64,000 bases of DNA from an uncultured Bacilli bacterium (GTDB lineage: Bacteria; Bacillota_I; Bacilli_A; ML615J-28; CAG-698). The notes beneath the pieces were generated by a model. It did no database searches, was not told where the DNA came from, and saw only the letters and a program-made list of their open reading frames with translations. Positions 28,742 to 39,231 of the stretch are shown piece after piece; position 1 is the stretch's first letter; each line of letters starts with the position of its first letter. Location: contig CANQVC010000002.1 of assembly GCA_947627195.1 (NCBI GenBank), forward strand, positions 1-64,000, written 5' to 3'. Position numbers and translations under genes: made by a program.

Positions 28742-28775
28742 TTTAAAAAAAAGACAAAACTAAAATTTTGTCTTT
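28742..28775 (-). terminator. Terminator of pcrA
   Basis: AAAGACAAAA and TTTTGTCTTT form a 10-bp stem; on the minus strand it is followed by a T-run. It lies about 18 nt after the pcrA stop and ends the long unit from 38.2 kb. Confidence 0.8.
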
Positions 28776-28793
28776 AATATTATTGTACCAATA

Positions 28794-30917
28794 TTATTGT
28801 TTTTTATGAATGAAAGGATGAGTCATATCAAATGTTTTTATTGTACCTTGTTTAGCAAAACATACTTTACCAATTTTACCATCAAGTTGTACAACAATAC
28901 CTTCACCATATATATTATGAATGATAATATCACCAATATTATATGTGACATTTTCATTGTTATTATCTTCTTCATTAGACTTTATTTCCACAACTGGTTC
29001 TACTTGACAAATATCATCCATAAAATCTTCAATTTTCTTTTCTTGTTTATGTGATACAAATTCTAATAAAAATCTTGATTGACTATTTCTTCTTGTTTCC
29101 CCATAAATCATTCTTTTATTACAACATAATAAATATAATTTATTTTTAGCTCTTGTTACCGCAACATAAGCAATTCTACGTTCTTCTTCTTCATCACTTG
29201 CTACCCCAAATGAAAACATACTTGGGAAAATACCTTCTTCAAAAGCTACAACAAATACTGTATCAAATTCTAATCCTTTCACAGAATGAACTGTGGATAA
29301 AGTTACACCATCAGCTCTTTGTCTTTGATTTTGTAATTTATCATCAGATAATATTGCTTCATCAAAAGCATTCATTAATTTTTCTTTACGAGAAGCAATT
29401 TCCCCATTATTTTCTACATTATCTAAGACACTTTTAAATTCAGCAAGATTTTCTTTTCTTTCTTCTTCATCTTCATCATCAACAATAGCATCTAGATATT
29501 TAGTTTTATCTAACATTATTTCATAGAATTCAACAAGATTCTTTTCATCTAATAATGGTTCTAAATCTAAAATCATTTGTTTGAAAGAAGAAATTGTTTT
29601 ATATTTATTGCCTAATTCTTCTTTCATTAAATCAATTGCATCAAACAAACTTAATTTATGTTGTTTACGATAATCTAAAATAGCTTGAACTGTTTTTTGT
29701 CCAATTCCTCTTGTAGGTTCATTAACAATTCTTTTAAAACTAACAATATCATCATGATTAATAATTAACTTTAAATAAGCAATGACATCTTTTATTTCTT
29801 TTCTTCTTAAATAACTAATGCCACCAAATATACGATATGGTAATGAATATTGAATACATCCTAATTCAAAATTACGACTTATAACTGTTGAACGATATAA
29901 AATAGCAAAATCTGAATATTTTTTACCATGTCTTACTTCATGTTGAATTGTTTCCATAACAAATGATACTTCATCTTTTTCATCACGACATTGATTGATT
30001 ATAACATCACTTTTACTTCCAGCAATATCCGAAAACATTTGTTTTGGTTCACGATTTTTATTATGAGCAATTAATTGATTTGAACCATCTAAAATAGATT
30101 GGGTTGAACGATAATTTTGATTTAAAACAATCGAAACATATTCAGGAAAATCTTTCTTAAACATTTGTAAGTTTTCATAATTAGTTCCACGAAAACTATA
30201 AATTGATTGATCATCATCACCAACAACAAATATATTACGATTTGTTTTAGCTAATAAATTCAATAAACGATATTGAGTTAAATTAGTATCTTGAAATTCA
30301 TCAACTAAAATATATTGGTATTTATTTTGATATTTTTGTAATACATCATTAAATCTTTGAAATAATTCTAATGTTTTTAATAATAGATCTTCGAAATCTA
30401 AACTATTTAGTTCTTTCATCATATCTTCATATGCATTATAAATCATTTCTTCAATTTGACTTTCTGGTTTCATGCCAAAGCATTTACAAAAATTAATCAT
30501 TTTTCGACAATGCTTAGCTGTTATTTTCTTTTTATCAATGTTTTTTTCTGTAAGTACATCATTTACAATTTTTAATTGATCTTCTTCATCAATAATATTA
30601 AAATGACGATCATATCCTAAATTTTGAATTTCTTTCCTTAACAAACTTGCACAAAATGAATGAAATGTTGAGATAGTTAAACCAACACCTCTTGGTCCAA
30701 CTAAAGTTGATAAACGTTCTTTCATTTCATTTGTTGCTTTATTTGTGAATGTTATGGCAAGAATGTGATGAGGAGAAATATCATGCTCAATCATGTTGGC
30801 TATTCTATATGTTAAGGTGCGTGTTTTACCACTTCCAGCACCAGCAAAAACCATAACTGGACCATATAGTTGTTCAGCAGCTTTTTTTTGATTTTCATTC
30901 AAACTATCTAATAACAT
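28794..30917 (-). CDS. pcrA: ATP-dependent DNA helicase PcrA (UvrD family)
   Basis: Essential 3'-5' SF1A helicase for repair and for clearing replication obstacles. Walker A GAGSGKT is at 26-32, with LVDEFQDTN, GDDDQSIYSFRG and VHSVKGLEFD as helicase motifs in order. The C-terminal Tudor-like tail (GDIIIHNIYGEGIVV) is typical of PcrA and contacts RNA polymerase. I chose the ATG at 30917, which has AAGGGAG; a TTG five codons upstream lies within that site. 707 residues is normal. It is preceded by glnS and followed by a terminator rather than by ligA. Confidence 0.96.
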   Translation of the reverse strand: MLLDSLNENQKKAAEQLYGPVMVFAGAGSGKTRTLTYRIANMIEHDISPHHILAITFTNKATNEMKERLSTLVGPRGVGLTISTFHSFCASLLRKEIQNLGYDRHFNIIDEEDQLKIVNDVLTEKNIDKKKITAKHCRKMINFCKCFGMKPESQIEEMIYNAYEDMMKELNSLDFEDLLLKTLELFQRFNDVLQKYQNKYQYILVDEFQDTNLTQYRLLNLLAKTNRNIFVVGDDDQSIYSFRGTNYENLQMFKKDFPEYVSIVLNQNYRSTQSILDGSNQLIAHNKNREPKQMFSDIAGSKSDVIINQCRDEKDEVSFVMETIQHEVRHGKKYSDFAILYRSTVISRNFELGCIQYSLPYRIFGGISYLRRKEIKDVIAYLKLIINHDDIVSFKRIVNEPTRGIGQKTVQAILDYRKQHKLSLFDAIDLMKEELGNKYKTISSFKQMILDLEPLLDEKNLVEFYEIMLDKTKYLDAIVDDEDEEERKENLAEFKSVLDNVENNGEIASRKEKLMNAFDEAILSDDKLQNQRQRADGVTLSTVHSVKGLEFDTVFVVAFEEGIFPSMFSFGVASDEEEERRIAYVAVTRAKNKLYLLCCNKRMIYGETRRNSQSRFLLEFVSHKQEKKIEDFMDDICQVEPVVEIKSNEEDNNNENVTYNIGDIIIHNIYGEGIVVQLDGKIGKVCFAKQGTIKTFDMTHPFIHKKQ

Positions 30918-30941
30918 GATTTCTCCCTTCAAATATCACTT

Positions 30942-32579
30942 CTAATGATTATCACTTGGTTTAAATGATGATTTTAATGGTACAATGCAATTAAATGTTA
31001 ATTTAGATGTATCACTATCTACAGCATAATATCCATCACGAAGAAATTGGAAACGATCTAATACTTTGTAATCACCTTTTTCAACAAATCCATGTAATAC
31101 TTTCCACGAATTAGGATTTACTCGATCTAATAAATCAACATTTTCATCAGTATCTAATAATAATGGTTCAAATTGATTAAATGTTGCTTCATTATTTTCT
31201 GTTGCATCAACAAAGCCTATTGTTCCATTTGGCTTTCTTTCATTAAAACCACTTCCACTTAATGTTTTAGGATCATATGTACATAATACTTCTTTTATTT
31301 GTCCATTTTCATCATAAACAACATCATTAGCACGAATGAAATAAGCATAAAATAATCTTACTTCTAATCCTAATGCTAAACGTTTATAATGTTTATCAGG
31401 TTTTTCTAAAACAAAGTCTTCTCTTTCAATATAAATATATTTGGAAAAAGGAATTTTTCTAGTTCCTAATGCTTCATTTTCTTGATTATTAGGAGCAGTT
31501 AAATATTCAACTTTTCCTTCAGGATAATTAGTAATAACAACCTTTAATGGATTAGTAACAGCCATAATACGTTTAGCTTTTAATTTCAAATCTTCACGAA
31601 CAAAATGATCTAACATATCACGTTCAACTGTTGAATTAACTCTTGATAAACCAGTTGATAATACAAAAGCACGAATAGCTTCAGGAGTAATTCCTCTTCT
31701 TCTTAAACCAGCAAGAGTTGGCATTCTTGGGTCATCATAACCAATTACTTTCTTTTCTTCCACAAGTTGTTTTAAATATCTTTTACTCATTATCGTATTA
31801 GTAATATTTAATCTACCAAATTCAATTTGTTGAGGAACATGTTCCATTTCACAAACACGAACAACCCAATCATATAAAACACGATGATTATCATATTCTA
31901 AACTACAAAGAGAATGAGTAATACCTTCAATAGCATCTTGTAATGGATGAGCAAAATCATACATTGGATAAATACACCATTTATTACCTTGACGATGATG
32001 TTTAGTATAAATAATACGATATAAAACAGGATCACGAAGATTGATATTGGGGCTTGCCATATCAATTTTAGCACGAAGGACTTTTTCACCTTCTTTATAT
32101 TTCCCATTTTTCATATTTTCAAATAATTCTAAATTTTCTTCAACACTACGATTACGATATGGTGAATCTTTACCTGGTTCAGTTAATGTTCCACGATATT
32201 CAGATATTTCTTGTTGACTTAAATCACAAACATATGCTAAACCTTTTTTTATTAATTTAACAGCTAATTCATAAGTTTGTTCAAAATAATCTGAACCATA
32301 AAAGACATTAGCTGGATGATATCCTAACCATTCAATATCTTTTTTAATTCCTTCAACAAATTCTTCATCTTCTTTTGCAGGATTTGTATCATCAAAACGA
32401 AGATTAGTATATCCACCAAAACTTTTAGCTAATTCAAAATTTGTTATTAATGCTCTTGCATGACCAATATGTAAATAAGCATTTGGCTCAGGAGGGAATC
32501 TAGTAACAATTTGTTTTACTTTTCCACTCTTTAAATCATTTTCCATTATTGCTTTTATAAAATTTGAAATTTCTTCCAT
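30942..32579 (-). CDS. glnS: Glutaminyl-tRNA synthetase
   Basis: Charges tRNA-Gln directly with glutamine. The class I signatures are [14 protein letters not shown] near the N-terminus (HIGH motif) and MSKR in the KMSKS position. The beta-barrel anticodon-binding domain fills the C-terminal half. I chose the ATG at 32579, whose product begins [15 protein letters not shown] like known GlnRS; a site GGAG lies 8 nt before it, while the ATG at 32594 has none. Many Firmicutes lack GlnRS and use the GatCAB route, so its presence is informative about lineage. It lies between the B3/B4 protein gene and pcrA. Confidence 0.96.
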   Translation of the reverse strand: MEEISNFIKAIMENDLKSGKVKQIVTRFPPEPNAYLHIGHARALITNFELAKSFGGYTNLRFDDTNPAKEDEEFVEGIKKDIEWLGYHPANVFYGSDYFEQTYELAVKLIKKGLAYVCDLSQQEISEYRGTLTEPGKDSPYRNRSVEENLELFENMKNGKYKEGEKVLRAKIDMASPNINLRDPVLYRIIYTKHHRQGNKWCIYPMYDFAHPLQDAIEGITHSLCSLEYDNHRVLYDWVVRVCEMEHVPQQIEFGRLNITNTIMSKRYLKQLVEEKKVIGYDDPRMPTLAGLRRRGITPEAIRAFVLSTGLSRVNSTVERDMLDHFVREDLKLKAKRIMAVTNPLKVVITNYPEGKVEYLTAPNNQENEALGTRKIPFSKYIYIEREDFVLEKPDKHYKRLALGLEVRLFYAYFIRANDVVYDENGQIKEVLCTYDPKTLSGSGFNERKPNGTIGFVDATENNEATFNQFEPLLLDTDENVDLLDRVNPNSWKVLHGFVEKGDYKVLDRFQFLRDGYYAVDSDTSKLTFNCIVPLKSSFKPSDNH

Positions 32580-32596
32580 TTTATTTAACTCCATTC

Positions 32597-33262
32597 TTAT
32601 TTATCATATACAACTGGTATTTCCATAATATTATTTGCATATGCATATTTTTTAAATATTTCAATTGCTTTATTTTTATTTTCTAATATATTAGTATTTT
32701 GAAAACAATTAATTAATAACAATATTTCCTTGGTATCATTAGTTATTTGGGTTCTTTCTGTATCACTTGTTGTGGAACCAAAAGGAGATATATCATCAAC
32801 GTATACAGGAATATTTTCAATATTAATTTTACCCCTACCAATGCCATAATAATCATCATCTTTTGTTCCTAAGCGATAAATAATATCCCCAACTATTTTT
32901 TGATTATCTAAAACAGCTATAGAACGACATAATTCAATTGATAATATATTACCTGCATCAACAACATTATTAATTCGATAAAGTCCATTTCCTTTCACAA
33001 GTCTTCTTAATAAAGATTCACAAGCAAGACGGTAACGACTAGGATCTTTACCTAATTTCTTATAACCATCACGACCTTCTTTAATATAAGGAAGTAATAA
33101 AACATCTTCTAAATTATATTTATTTTGTATATCTTGTTCATATTTTTGTATTTCCTTTTCAATTATTGCACTACTTTCAACTTTCACATTCATTTGTAAT
33201 GCAATGACTGTATAATTAGGAAGATATTGTAATAGGGATTTAGTAACTAATATTTTTCTCAT
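32597..33262 (-). CDS. B3/B4 tRNA-binding-domain protein
   Basis: The 221-residue protein corresponds to the B3/B4 domain of phenylalanyl-tRNA synthetase beta, found as a stand-alone protein in many bacteria and suspected of editing or tRNA-related roles. The conserved core is [17 protein letters not shown], followed by [11 protein letters not shown] and later [16 protein letters not shown] and [13 protein letters not shown]. It is 9 nt after the coiled-coil gene and directly before glnS, which fits a tRNA-linked role; the exact activity is not established. Confidence 0.82.
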   Translation of the reverse strand: MRKILVTKSLLQYLPNYTVIALQMNVKVESSAIIEKEIQKYEQDIQNKYNLEDVLLLPYIKEGRDGYKKLGKDPSRYRLACESLLRRLVKGNGLYRINNVVDAGNILSIELCRSIAVLDNQKIVGDIIYRLGTKDDDYYGIGRGKINIENIPVYVDDISPFGSTTSDTERTQITNDTKEILLLINCFQNTNILENKNKAIEIFKKYAYANNIMEIPVVYDK

Positions 33263-33271
33263 AAATATTCC

Positions 33272-36200
33272 TTAGGCAATATTCATTTCTTTTAATTCGT
33301 TTTGTAATTTTTCGATATTTTCACGATATTTCAAACTATAATCTTGAATTTGTTTTAAAACATCTAATATCTTCATGTATTCTTTTACTTGGGAAAGCTT
33401 TTCAAGAGAAGCATTTTCAAGCTTTTTATCTTCTAATTGTTCTTTTAAATTAGTTTGTAAAGCTTGTTTAACTTTAGCTTGTTCAATATTACTTGACTTC
33501 ATAAGTTGTAACATTTCTAATTCATAAAGTTCAATTTTCTTTTTTGCTTCTTCAACAACAAAAAGATTATCTTTATATTTTTTAACATTTTTGTTATTTG
33601 ATGATAATTTCTTTTCAGCTTGTTCATATTTAACATTCAATGATTGTAAATCAGCATATTTTTGAATTAAATACATTAAACGTTTAGTACGAGTTTGTAA
33701 TTCTTCGTTAACTTGAACATTTTCTTGTTTAGGTTTATTTTCTTGAACCATATCAAGAACACGTTTAGATTCTTCAATATGATAAAGTTGGTCATTAATT
33801 TCTTGTTTTTCTTGGAAATTATTTGTTTGACTAAGTTTTTCTGATTCACGTTTAATTGATTCTTGAACTTTTTGTTCACGAAGAGTATATAATATTTTAG
33901 TTTCTTTTTCTTCTTGAACAATTTTCGCATATCTTTCTTCTTGTTCTTTTTTCTTATTTGCTAATTCATTTTCTAAAGCAGGAATTAATTCAGATTGAAT
34001 TTGATTTAATTCATTTTCATAAGAACGATATTTAATTTCTTTTTGTTCTTTTTCTTTATCATTTTTCGGCGTTTGTTTCTTTAGTTCTTTTAATTTTGAA
34101 GAAACATCTTGATAATGATTTTTCTCTTCTTTTAATTTTTCTTGATATTCAAGTTTTAAATCTTGAAGCTTTTGATTAATTGCTTCTTTTTCAATAGCAA
34201 ACATTTCCATATCATGTTGATATTGTTTACTAATTAATGTTAAAAAGTTCTTAGGTTCAGTATTTTCAAGTTCATCAATATTACCATTAAGTTGTATTTT
34301 TTCCATTGATTGATTGAATTTATCAGTTAATTCTTTCAATAATTTTCTTGTTTCATCTTCTAAAAGTAACATCTTTTCTGTTATTGTTTCAGTTGAAGAT
34401 GAATCTAAACTCATTGATGATTGTAAATTTAATTTTGCTACTTCATTAGAATAATTATTCATGATTTCTTCACGATCTTTTCTAAATTGAGCTAATAAAC
34501 GAACTAAAGATGCTTCTTTATTATAATTAGTGTTAATTTGTTTAATCTTTAATTGTTTATTCTTATGTAATTCATCAACATAATTTTTAAATTGATTTTG
34601 GAATGATTTTAGAATTGTATCTTCTAAATCATTAGCATTAACAATTTTTGTTTTAGTTTCTAAAGACATTAATGATAATAATTTATCAACTTCATTAACT
34701 TCTTTTTCAAGTTCTTTAGTATCTTGTTTAGCTTCTTTTGCTTTTATTAATAAATTATTTTTATCATCACTAATCTTTTGTAATGAAGACTTAATGTTTT
34801 TAAGAAGTTCTTCTTGGATATTGTAAGCTTCACTAATTTGTTTATAATATTCATTATAAGTAGAATTAAAAATAGTATTAGGATCTTCTTTAATATCATT
34901 AATAAATTTATCAATTACTTCAACTTGTTGATGAAGTTTATTTAATTGATAATCTTCACTCATAGTTACGACTTTAGTTTGTAACTCACTAATTTCAGCT
35001 TGATAATTATTAAGATCATTACATAAATTTTGTTCAATTTGTAAATGATTTTCCCTTTCACTTAATAACAATGCATGATATTTTTGACCATCTGATGTAG
35101 AATCAACTTTCATTACTTCTTCTAATGATTTGATTTTATTATTTAATGAATTTACTTCATTTTCTTTTTCATTAAGTAATTTAGTTGTTTCATCATATTT
35201 TGTTTGTAATGATGCAATATCTTCTGATGGTTTAGAAGCTTTTAATTCATCAATTTCTTTTTGGAATTGTTCAAAAAGGGAAGCATGAGTAATAAATTGT
35301 TCTTGATAACTTTTGAATGTTTCGGCATTATCTTCTAATTGTTTTTTATATTCATTGATTTGGTTTTGATAATTTTCTTGTTCTTGTTTTAAAGATAATC
35401 TTTCTTGATCAGCCTTTAAGAATTGTTCTTGATAAGATTGTAATTCTTTCTTTTGTTGTTCAAGATTATTTATTTTTTCTTGAGATTGAGCTAAACTCTT
35501 TTCTAGTTTAGTTATTTCTTTCTTTGTATCAGCAATTTCTTTCTTCAATTGTTTATCAAAAGAAGCTTTTGCTTCAGCTAAGGCTTTTTCATTTTGTATT
35601 TTTTCTTTAGATGTAGCATCTTGTAATTTCTTTAGTTCTTGTTCTTTTTCTTTTAGTTTAGTTTCTAAGGTAGCAATTTCTTTCTTGAAGTCTCTTACTT
35701 CATCACTTTCTTGTTCAACAATTGCTTTCTTAGCTTTGTTCACAGCTTCTTGAGCTTGCGTTGTTGCTTTAATACTTTCTTGTTTTAAAGAAGATATTTC
35801 TTTTTGTAATGAATCTAATTGATCTAATAAACCTTTTTCTTTTTCATGAGCTTTTTCTTCTTCAACTAAGGCAGCATTTTTGGCAGCTAGTTCTTGAGCT
35901 TGATTGATTGAGGAAACAAAATCATTAGATAAAGTTAATTGATGTTCATCTAATACTTTTAAATCATTGAATTCTAAAGATAATAAAGCAGTTAATTTTT
36001 GATTTGCTTTATCTAAATCTTTCTTCAATTTTTTATTTTCTGTTTCAAGAGCTAAATTATCAATATTTGTTTCTTCTATATCTTCATCTTGACTTTCACG
36101 GGCAAGTTTTTTGATAGCTAAATCACGTTTTTGATCTTTTAAAGTTTTATCAGTAGCAAAATTATCTAACTTTTTACGTGCTTCCATTATATCACGCATT

Positions 36201-36637
36201 TTTTCAATTTCACTTTTTTCTTTTATTTCTTTAGGAGTAGTATTAGCTTTCTTGGCGAAAATATCTATTTTTTTATCACTTGTTGGAAGATCTTTTACAG
36301 ATTTTTCATTTGTTGATTTATTGGATTCTTCGTCCTCTGAAGAAACAGGTACTATACGTTTTTTTAATTTCGACAAATCATTTTTACTTCCATCTTTTTT
36401 CGCATCTGACGATTTAACATCTTTAGCTAAAGCTTTCATAGAAGCGTTAGCTTCGTTAGATGCGTTGGCTTCTTTAGATGCGTTAGCTTTTTTTGCTATA
36501 GCTTCTTTAGATGCGTTGGCTTCTTTAGCTATAGCTTCTTTAGAAGCGTTGGTTTCTTTAGATGCGTTAGTTACAGTTTTTTTAGTTGTTTCTTTTTTTG
36601 TTTCTTTTTCTTCTTTTTTTGCTGTTTCTTTTGCCAT
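33272..36637 (-). CDS. Giant coiled-coil protein with Ala/Lys-rich repeat
   Basis: I recognise no family. The 1121-residue protein is almost wholly charged and helical, without a signal peptide or membrane segment. Residues about 24-68 are a degenerate repeat of NASKEA/IAKKA units. From about residue 200 to the end there are long heptad-like stretches rich in Glu, Lys, Gln and Leu, the pattern of SMC-like or cytoskeletal coiled coils, but no ATPase head motif is present. It lies between a membrane protein (36660-37664) with its own charged cytoplasmic parts and the B3/B4 gene. A structural or scaffold role is plausible but only inferred. Confidence 0.75.
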   Translation of the reverse strand: MAKETAKKEEKETKKETTKKTVTNASKETNASKEAIAKEANASKEAIAKKANASKEANASNEANASMKALAKDVKSSDAKKDGSKNDLSKLKKRIVPVSSEDEESNKSTNEKSVKDLPTSDKKIDIFAKKANTTPKEIKEKSEIEKMRDIMEARKKLDNFATDKTLKDQKRDLAIKKLARESQDEDIEETNIDNLALETENKKLKKDLDKANQKLTALLSLEFNDLKVLDEHQLTLSNDFVSSINQAQELAAKNAALVEEEKAHEKEKGLLDQLDSLQKEISSLKQESIKATTQAQEAVNKAKKAIVEQESDEVRDFKKEIATLETKLKEKEQELKKLQDATSKEKIQNEKALAEAKASFDKQLKKEIADTKKEITKLEKSLAQSQEKINNLEQQKKELQSYQEQFLKADQERLSLKQEQENYQNQINEYKKQLEDNAETFKSYQEQFITHASLFEQFQKEIDELKASKPSEDIASLQTKYDETTKLLNEKENEVNSLNNKIKSLEEVMKVDSTSDGQKYHALLLSERENHLQIEQNLCNDLNNYQAEISELQTKVVTMSEDYQLNKLHQQVEVIDKFINDIKEDPNTIFNSTYNEYYKQISEAYNIQEELLKNIKSSLQKISDDKNNLLIKAKEAKQDTKELEKEVNEVDKLLSLMSLETKTKIVNANDLEDTILKSFQNQFKNYVDELHKNKQLKIKQINTNYNKEASLVRLLAQFRKDREEIMNNYSNEVAKLNLQSSMSLDSSSTETITEKMLLLEDETRKLLKELTDKFNQSMEKIQLNGNIDELENTEPKNFLTLISKQYQHDMEMFAIEKEAINQKLQDLKLEYQEKLKEEKNHYQDVSSKLKELKKQTPKNDKEKEQKEIKYRSYENELNQIQSELIPALENELANKKKEQEERYAKIVQEEKETKILYTLREQKVQESIKRESEKLSQTNNFQEKQEINDQLYHIEESKRVLDMVQENKPKQENVQVNEELQTRTKRLMYLIQKYADLQSLNVKYEQAEKKLSSNNKNVKKYKDNLFVVEEAKKKIELYELEMLQLMKSSNIEQAKVKQALQTNLKEQLEDKKLENASLEKLSQVKEYMKILDVLKQIQDYSLKYRENIEKLQNELKEMNIA
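36433..36568 (-). repeat. Low-complexity tandem repeat within the coiled-coil gene
   Basis: Repeated GCGTTRGCTTCTTTAGAT-like units (plus strand) encode NASKEA and IAKKA blocks. Such a run is prone to length change by slippage. Confidence 0.75.
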
Positions 36638-36659
36638 ATGGTTTACTCACCTTTCTATA

Positions 36660-37664
36660 TTAATTTTGAATGAATGAATATATTAACATACCAATTGTAT
36701 AACCCACTGTCATAATAACTAAAACAAATGATAAAATAGTGGGAAAACGATACAATAAATTAACATTACGATTATTAAAAACTGCCCTCATCGAATCTTT
36801 ATTCATTTGTGTGGATAATTGATCAATGTATTCTAATTTTTCACTAGATATTGCTGTTTTTTCAATCGCAAGTGGGTCTTTACGAAATTTTTTTCTGTTT
36901 AGCTCTTTTATATAATATTTTCTAGTTTTATTCGATTTTACTTTAAATTCTTTTGTAAGTTCTTTTTTATATCGATTATATAACTTTTTATTTTCACTTA
37001 AATTTTCTTCATAATTATGAATTTTCATTCTTTGCAAACATCCTAACATTATTCCAAGAAAAATTAAAACAATAACAAAAGGAAATAATGTTAATGGAAG
37101 ACCTTCTAATGGAGGAATTATCGGAATGAAATTTTGGATTAAAACAATACAAACTAATAAAGTAAATATATATAATATAAATGTTATAAAACTAACTTTA
37201 TTAGGTGATTCATATTTAGAATTCTTTATTTCTTCTCTTCCTCTAAACATAATTTCTTGTTGATCTTCATCAGCACATTTATACCAATGATTTAATGAAC
37301 GTTTAATAATGTAATTTCTTTTAAACTTTTTAAACTTATTACCTCTTAAAACTTCTTTAAATGTATATTCCTTTTTTTTATATTTTATATAAAAATCTTC
37401 AATGGAAGTAATTTCAGGCATTGAATTATTTTTGATTGAATATAAAAAAGGATTTTGATGAAGCAATTCTTCTAATCTAATACTTTTTTCGTTTAATTGA
37501 TATTTATCATCATCATTGATTTTTTTATTTTCATCTTCTACTTGAGCAACTACTAAATGAGGCATTTCTTTAGGTGTATTATTATTATATTGTTTTACTT
37601 CTTCAATATAATTGCCTTCTGAATCCAAATGATAAAATTTAATTTTCTGTTTGTTTTTCTTCAT
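36660..37664 (-). CDS. Membrane protein of unknown function
   Basis: The protein has about 334 residues from the ATG at 37664, which I prefer over a GTG at 37694 that overlaps the previous stop and has no clear site. A charged N-terminal domain (about 1-150) is followed by two membrane segments in the middle, a second charged region of about 100 residues (KYYIKELNRKKFRKDP) and a last membrane segment at the C-terminus. I know no matching family. The large cytoplasmic parts and the adjacent giant coiled-coil gene suggest the two products may interact. Confidence 0.6.
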   Translation of the reverse strand: MKKNKQKIKFYHLDSEGNYIEEVKQYNNNTPKEMPHLVVAQVEDENKKINDDDKYQLNEKSIRLEELLHQNPFLYSIKNNSMPEITSIEDFYIKYKKKEYTFKEVLRGNKFKKFKRNYIIKRSLNHWYKCADEDQQEIMFRGREEIKNSKYESPNKVSFITFILYIFTLLVCIVLIQNFIPIIPPLEGLPLTLFPFVIVLIFLGIMLGCLQRMKIHNYEENLSENKKLYNRYKKELTKEFKVKSNKTRKYYIKELNRKKFRKDPLAIEKTAISSEKLEYIDQLSTQMNKDSMRAVFNNRNVNLLYRFPTILSFVLVIMTVGYTIGMLIYSFIQN

Positions 37665-37686
37665 ATCAATATTACCTACATTATAA

Positions 37687-38223
37687 TTATACACCTAAGA
37701 AAGCAGAAAAGATTAATTTTTCTACGAATGTATTTATTACAAAATATCCATTAACTATAATAGTATTTTCTTTAATAGGAATAAATATATTCATTACAAC
37801 TAAAACAACACCAATAACAAAATAAGATGTAAAGAAACCAATTAATGCCCCAATCCATTTTGATTTTATCATTTTTTGTTTAGTTGTATCATTTACTTTT
37901 TTAGTTGATTTCATAATTAATTTATATATATAATATATTAATAAATATAATATAACAAATATAATTAAATAAATAATAAATGAAGAAATAAATTCATTAG
38001 ATAAAGAAAACCATTTACCAATAGATATTTCAAGATAATAAATAATATTTTCATAAAAAGATATATTATTTATTAAACTAACAATTTTCTTACCAAAAAG
38101 AATAATAATAATCGATGGAACAAACATGCTAATAAATATTTGCAATTGTTTTAAAGATCCTCGATAACAACCAAATAAAATGGAACTGAGAATCAAAAGA
38201 ACTAATAAAAAATCATAATTCAT
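37687..38223 (-). CDS. CvpA-like membrane protein
   Basis: The 178-residue protein has four membrane segments. The arrangement resembles the CvpA/colicin V production family: an N-terminal hairpin with FGCYRGSLKQLQIF, a middle pair, and KSKWIGALIGFFTSYFVIGVVLV near the end. CvpA proteins are linked to envelope homeostasis. The start ATG at 38223 lies 51 nt after tsaD with an AAGGAGAAAG site. It probably begins the unit that runs to pcrA, or continues the tsa unit, since no terminator is seen between them. Confidence 0.65.
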   Translation of the reverse strand: MNYDFLLVLLILSSILFGCYRGSLKQLQIFISMFVPSIIIILFGKKIVSLINNISFYENIIYYLEISIGKWFSLSNEFISSFIIYLIIFVILYLLIYYIYKLIMKSTKKVNDTTKQKMIKSKWIGALIGFFTSYFVIGVVLVVMNIFIPIKENTIIVNGYFVINTFVEKLIFSAFLGV

Positions 38224-38274
38224 TCTTCTTTCTCCTTCTTTGTCTAATGGTATGAAAAAAAGTTCATTTATTAT

Positions 38275-39231
38275 TTATTCTTGTTTATCTAAATAACTAA
38301 AATAACCACTAACCGCAATCATAACAGCATTGTCAGTACAATATTTAAAACTTGGAAATGTTAATATAACATTCGGAATAGTTTTAATTTGTTTTGCTAA
38401 TTCTTCTCTTAAACCACGATTAGCAGCCACACCACCAGCGACAATGACATGTTTAATATTAAATTCTTTTACAGCTTTAATAGTTTTTTGAACAAGAACA
38501 CTAACAACACTTTTTTGAAATGAGCTTGCTAAATCATCTATTACAATTTCTTGTTTTTTCATTTGATATTTATTAACTAAATTTAAGACAGCTGATTTAA
38601 TACCTGAAAAACTAAAATTATATCCTTCATTATCTTCATAAATTGGTAAAGTATATTGGGGCTTACCACGATGAGCTGCATCATCAACAGCTTTTCCAGC
38701 AGGATATGGGAAATTCATTACCCTACCAACTTTATCATAAGCTTCACCAACAGCATCATCCATTGTTTGACCAATTACTTCAAATGAATAATGTTTTTTC
38801 ATTAATACTAATTCTGTATGACCACCACTTACTACTAATGCTAAAACAGGGAAATGAAAATCACTTTCAATATAATTAGCATAAATATGACCAGTTAAGT
38901 GATTAACTTCAATACAAGGAATATTATATGATAGAGCAAAAGCATGAGCGGCATTTATCCCTACAAGTAGTGAACCAATTAAACCAGGGTGAGATGTAAC
39001 AGCAACTAAATCAATATCATTAGGACTTAATTTAGATTGTTCTAAACATTCTTCAAAAACAATTGTTATTTTTTGTACATGTTTTCGACTAGCAACTTCT
39101 GGAACAACACCACCATATTTTTCATGTATATTAATTTGTGAATAAACAACACTAGCTAATACTTCTTTTCCGTCTTTCACAATCGCTACAGCTGTTTCAT
39201 CACAACTAGTTTCCACACCTAATACTATCAT
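38275..39231 (-). CDS. tsaD: tRNA N6-threonylcarbamoyladenosine transferase TsaD
   Basis: Catalytic transferase of the t6A pathway, placing threonylcarbamoyl on A37 of ANN-decoding tRNAs together with TsaB and TsaE. The ASKHA-fold N-terminus begins GVETSCDETAVAIV. The metal-binding histidines are in EVNHLTGHIYANY, followed by VVSGGHTELVL. GGVAANRGLRE lies in the C-terminal part. 318 residues is slightly shorter than usual (about 330-340), but all motifs are present. It overlaps rimI by 4 nt (ATGA). Confidence 0.97.
   Translation of the reverse strand: MIVLGVETSCDETAVAIVKDGKEVLASVVYSQINIHEKYGGVVPEVASRKHVQKITIVFEECLEQSKLSPNDIDLVAVTSHPGLIGSLLVGINAAHAFALSYNIPCIEVNHLTGHIYANYIESDFHFPVLALVVSGGHTELVLMKKHYSFEVIGQTMDDAVGEAYDKVGRVMNFPYPAGKAVDDAAHRGKPQYTLPIYEDNEGYNFSFSGIKSAVLNLVNKYQMKKQEIVIDDLASSFQKSVVSVLVQKTIKAVKEFNIKHVIVAGGVAANRGLREELAKQIKTIPNVILTFPSFKYCTDNAVMIAVSGYFSYLDKQE

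Noticed and set aside
32579-33271. T-box leader upstream of glnS
   Set aside because: glnS lies inside a unit directly after another gene, and no T-box sequence or specifier stem is seen.
33272-36637. SMC or Rad50-like ATPase
   Set aside because: Long coiled coils are present, but there is no Walker A or signature motif at either end.
36252-36677. 141-residue plus-strand ORF over the start of the coiled-coil gene
   Set aside because: It is the complement of the Ala/Lys repeat (giving Ala/Leu/Ser repeats) and has no ribosome site; a composition artefact.
39228-39231. Mycoplasma-type code with TGA as tryptophan
   Set aside because: TGA serves as stop in overlapping ATGA junctions and conserved Trp positions use TGG, so the standard code applies.
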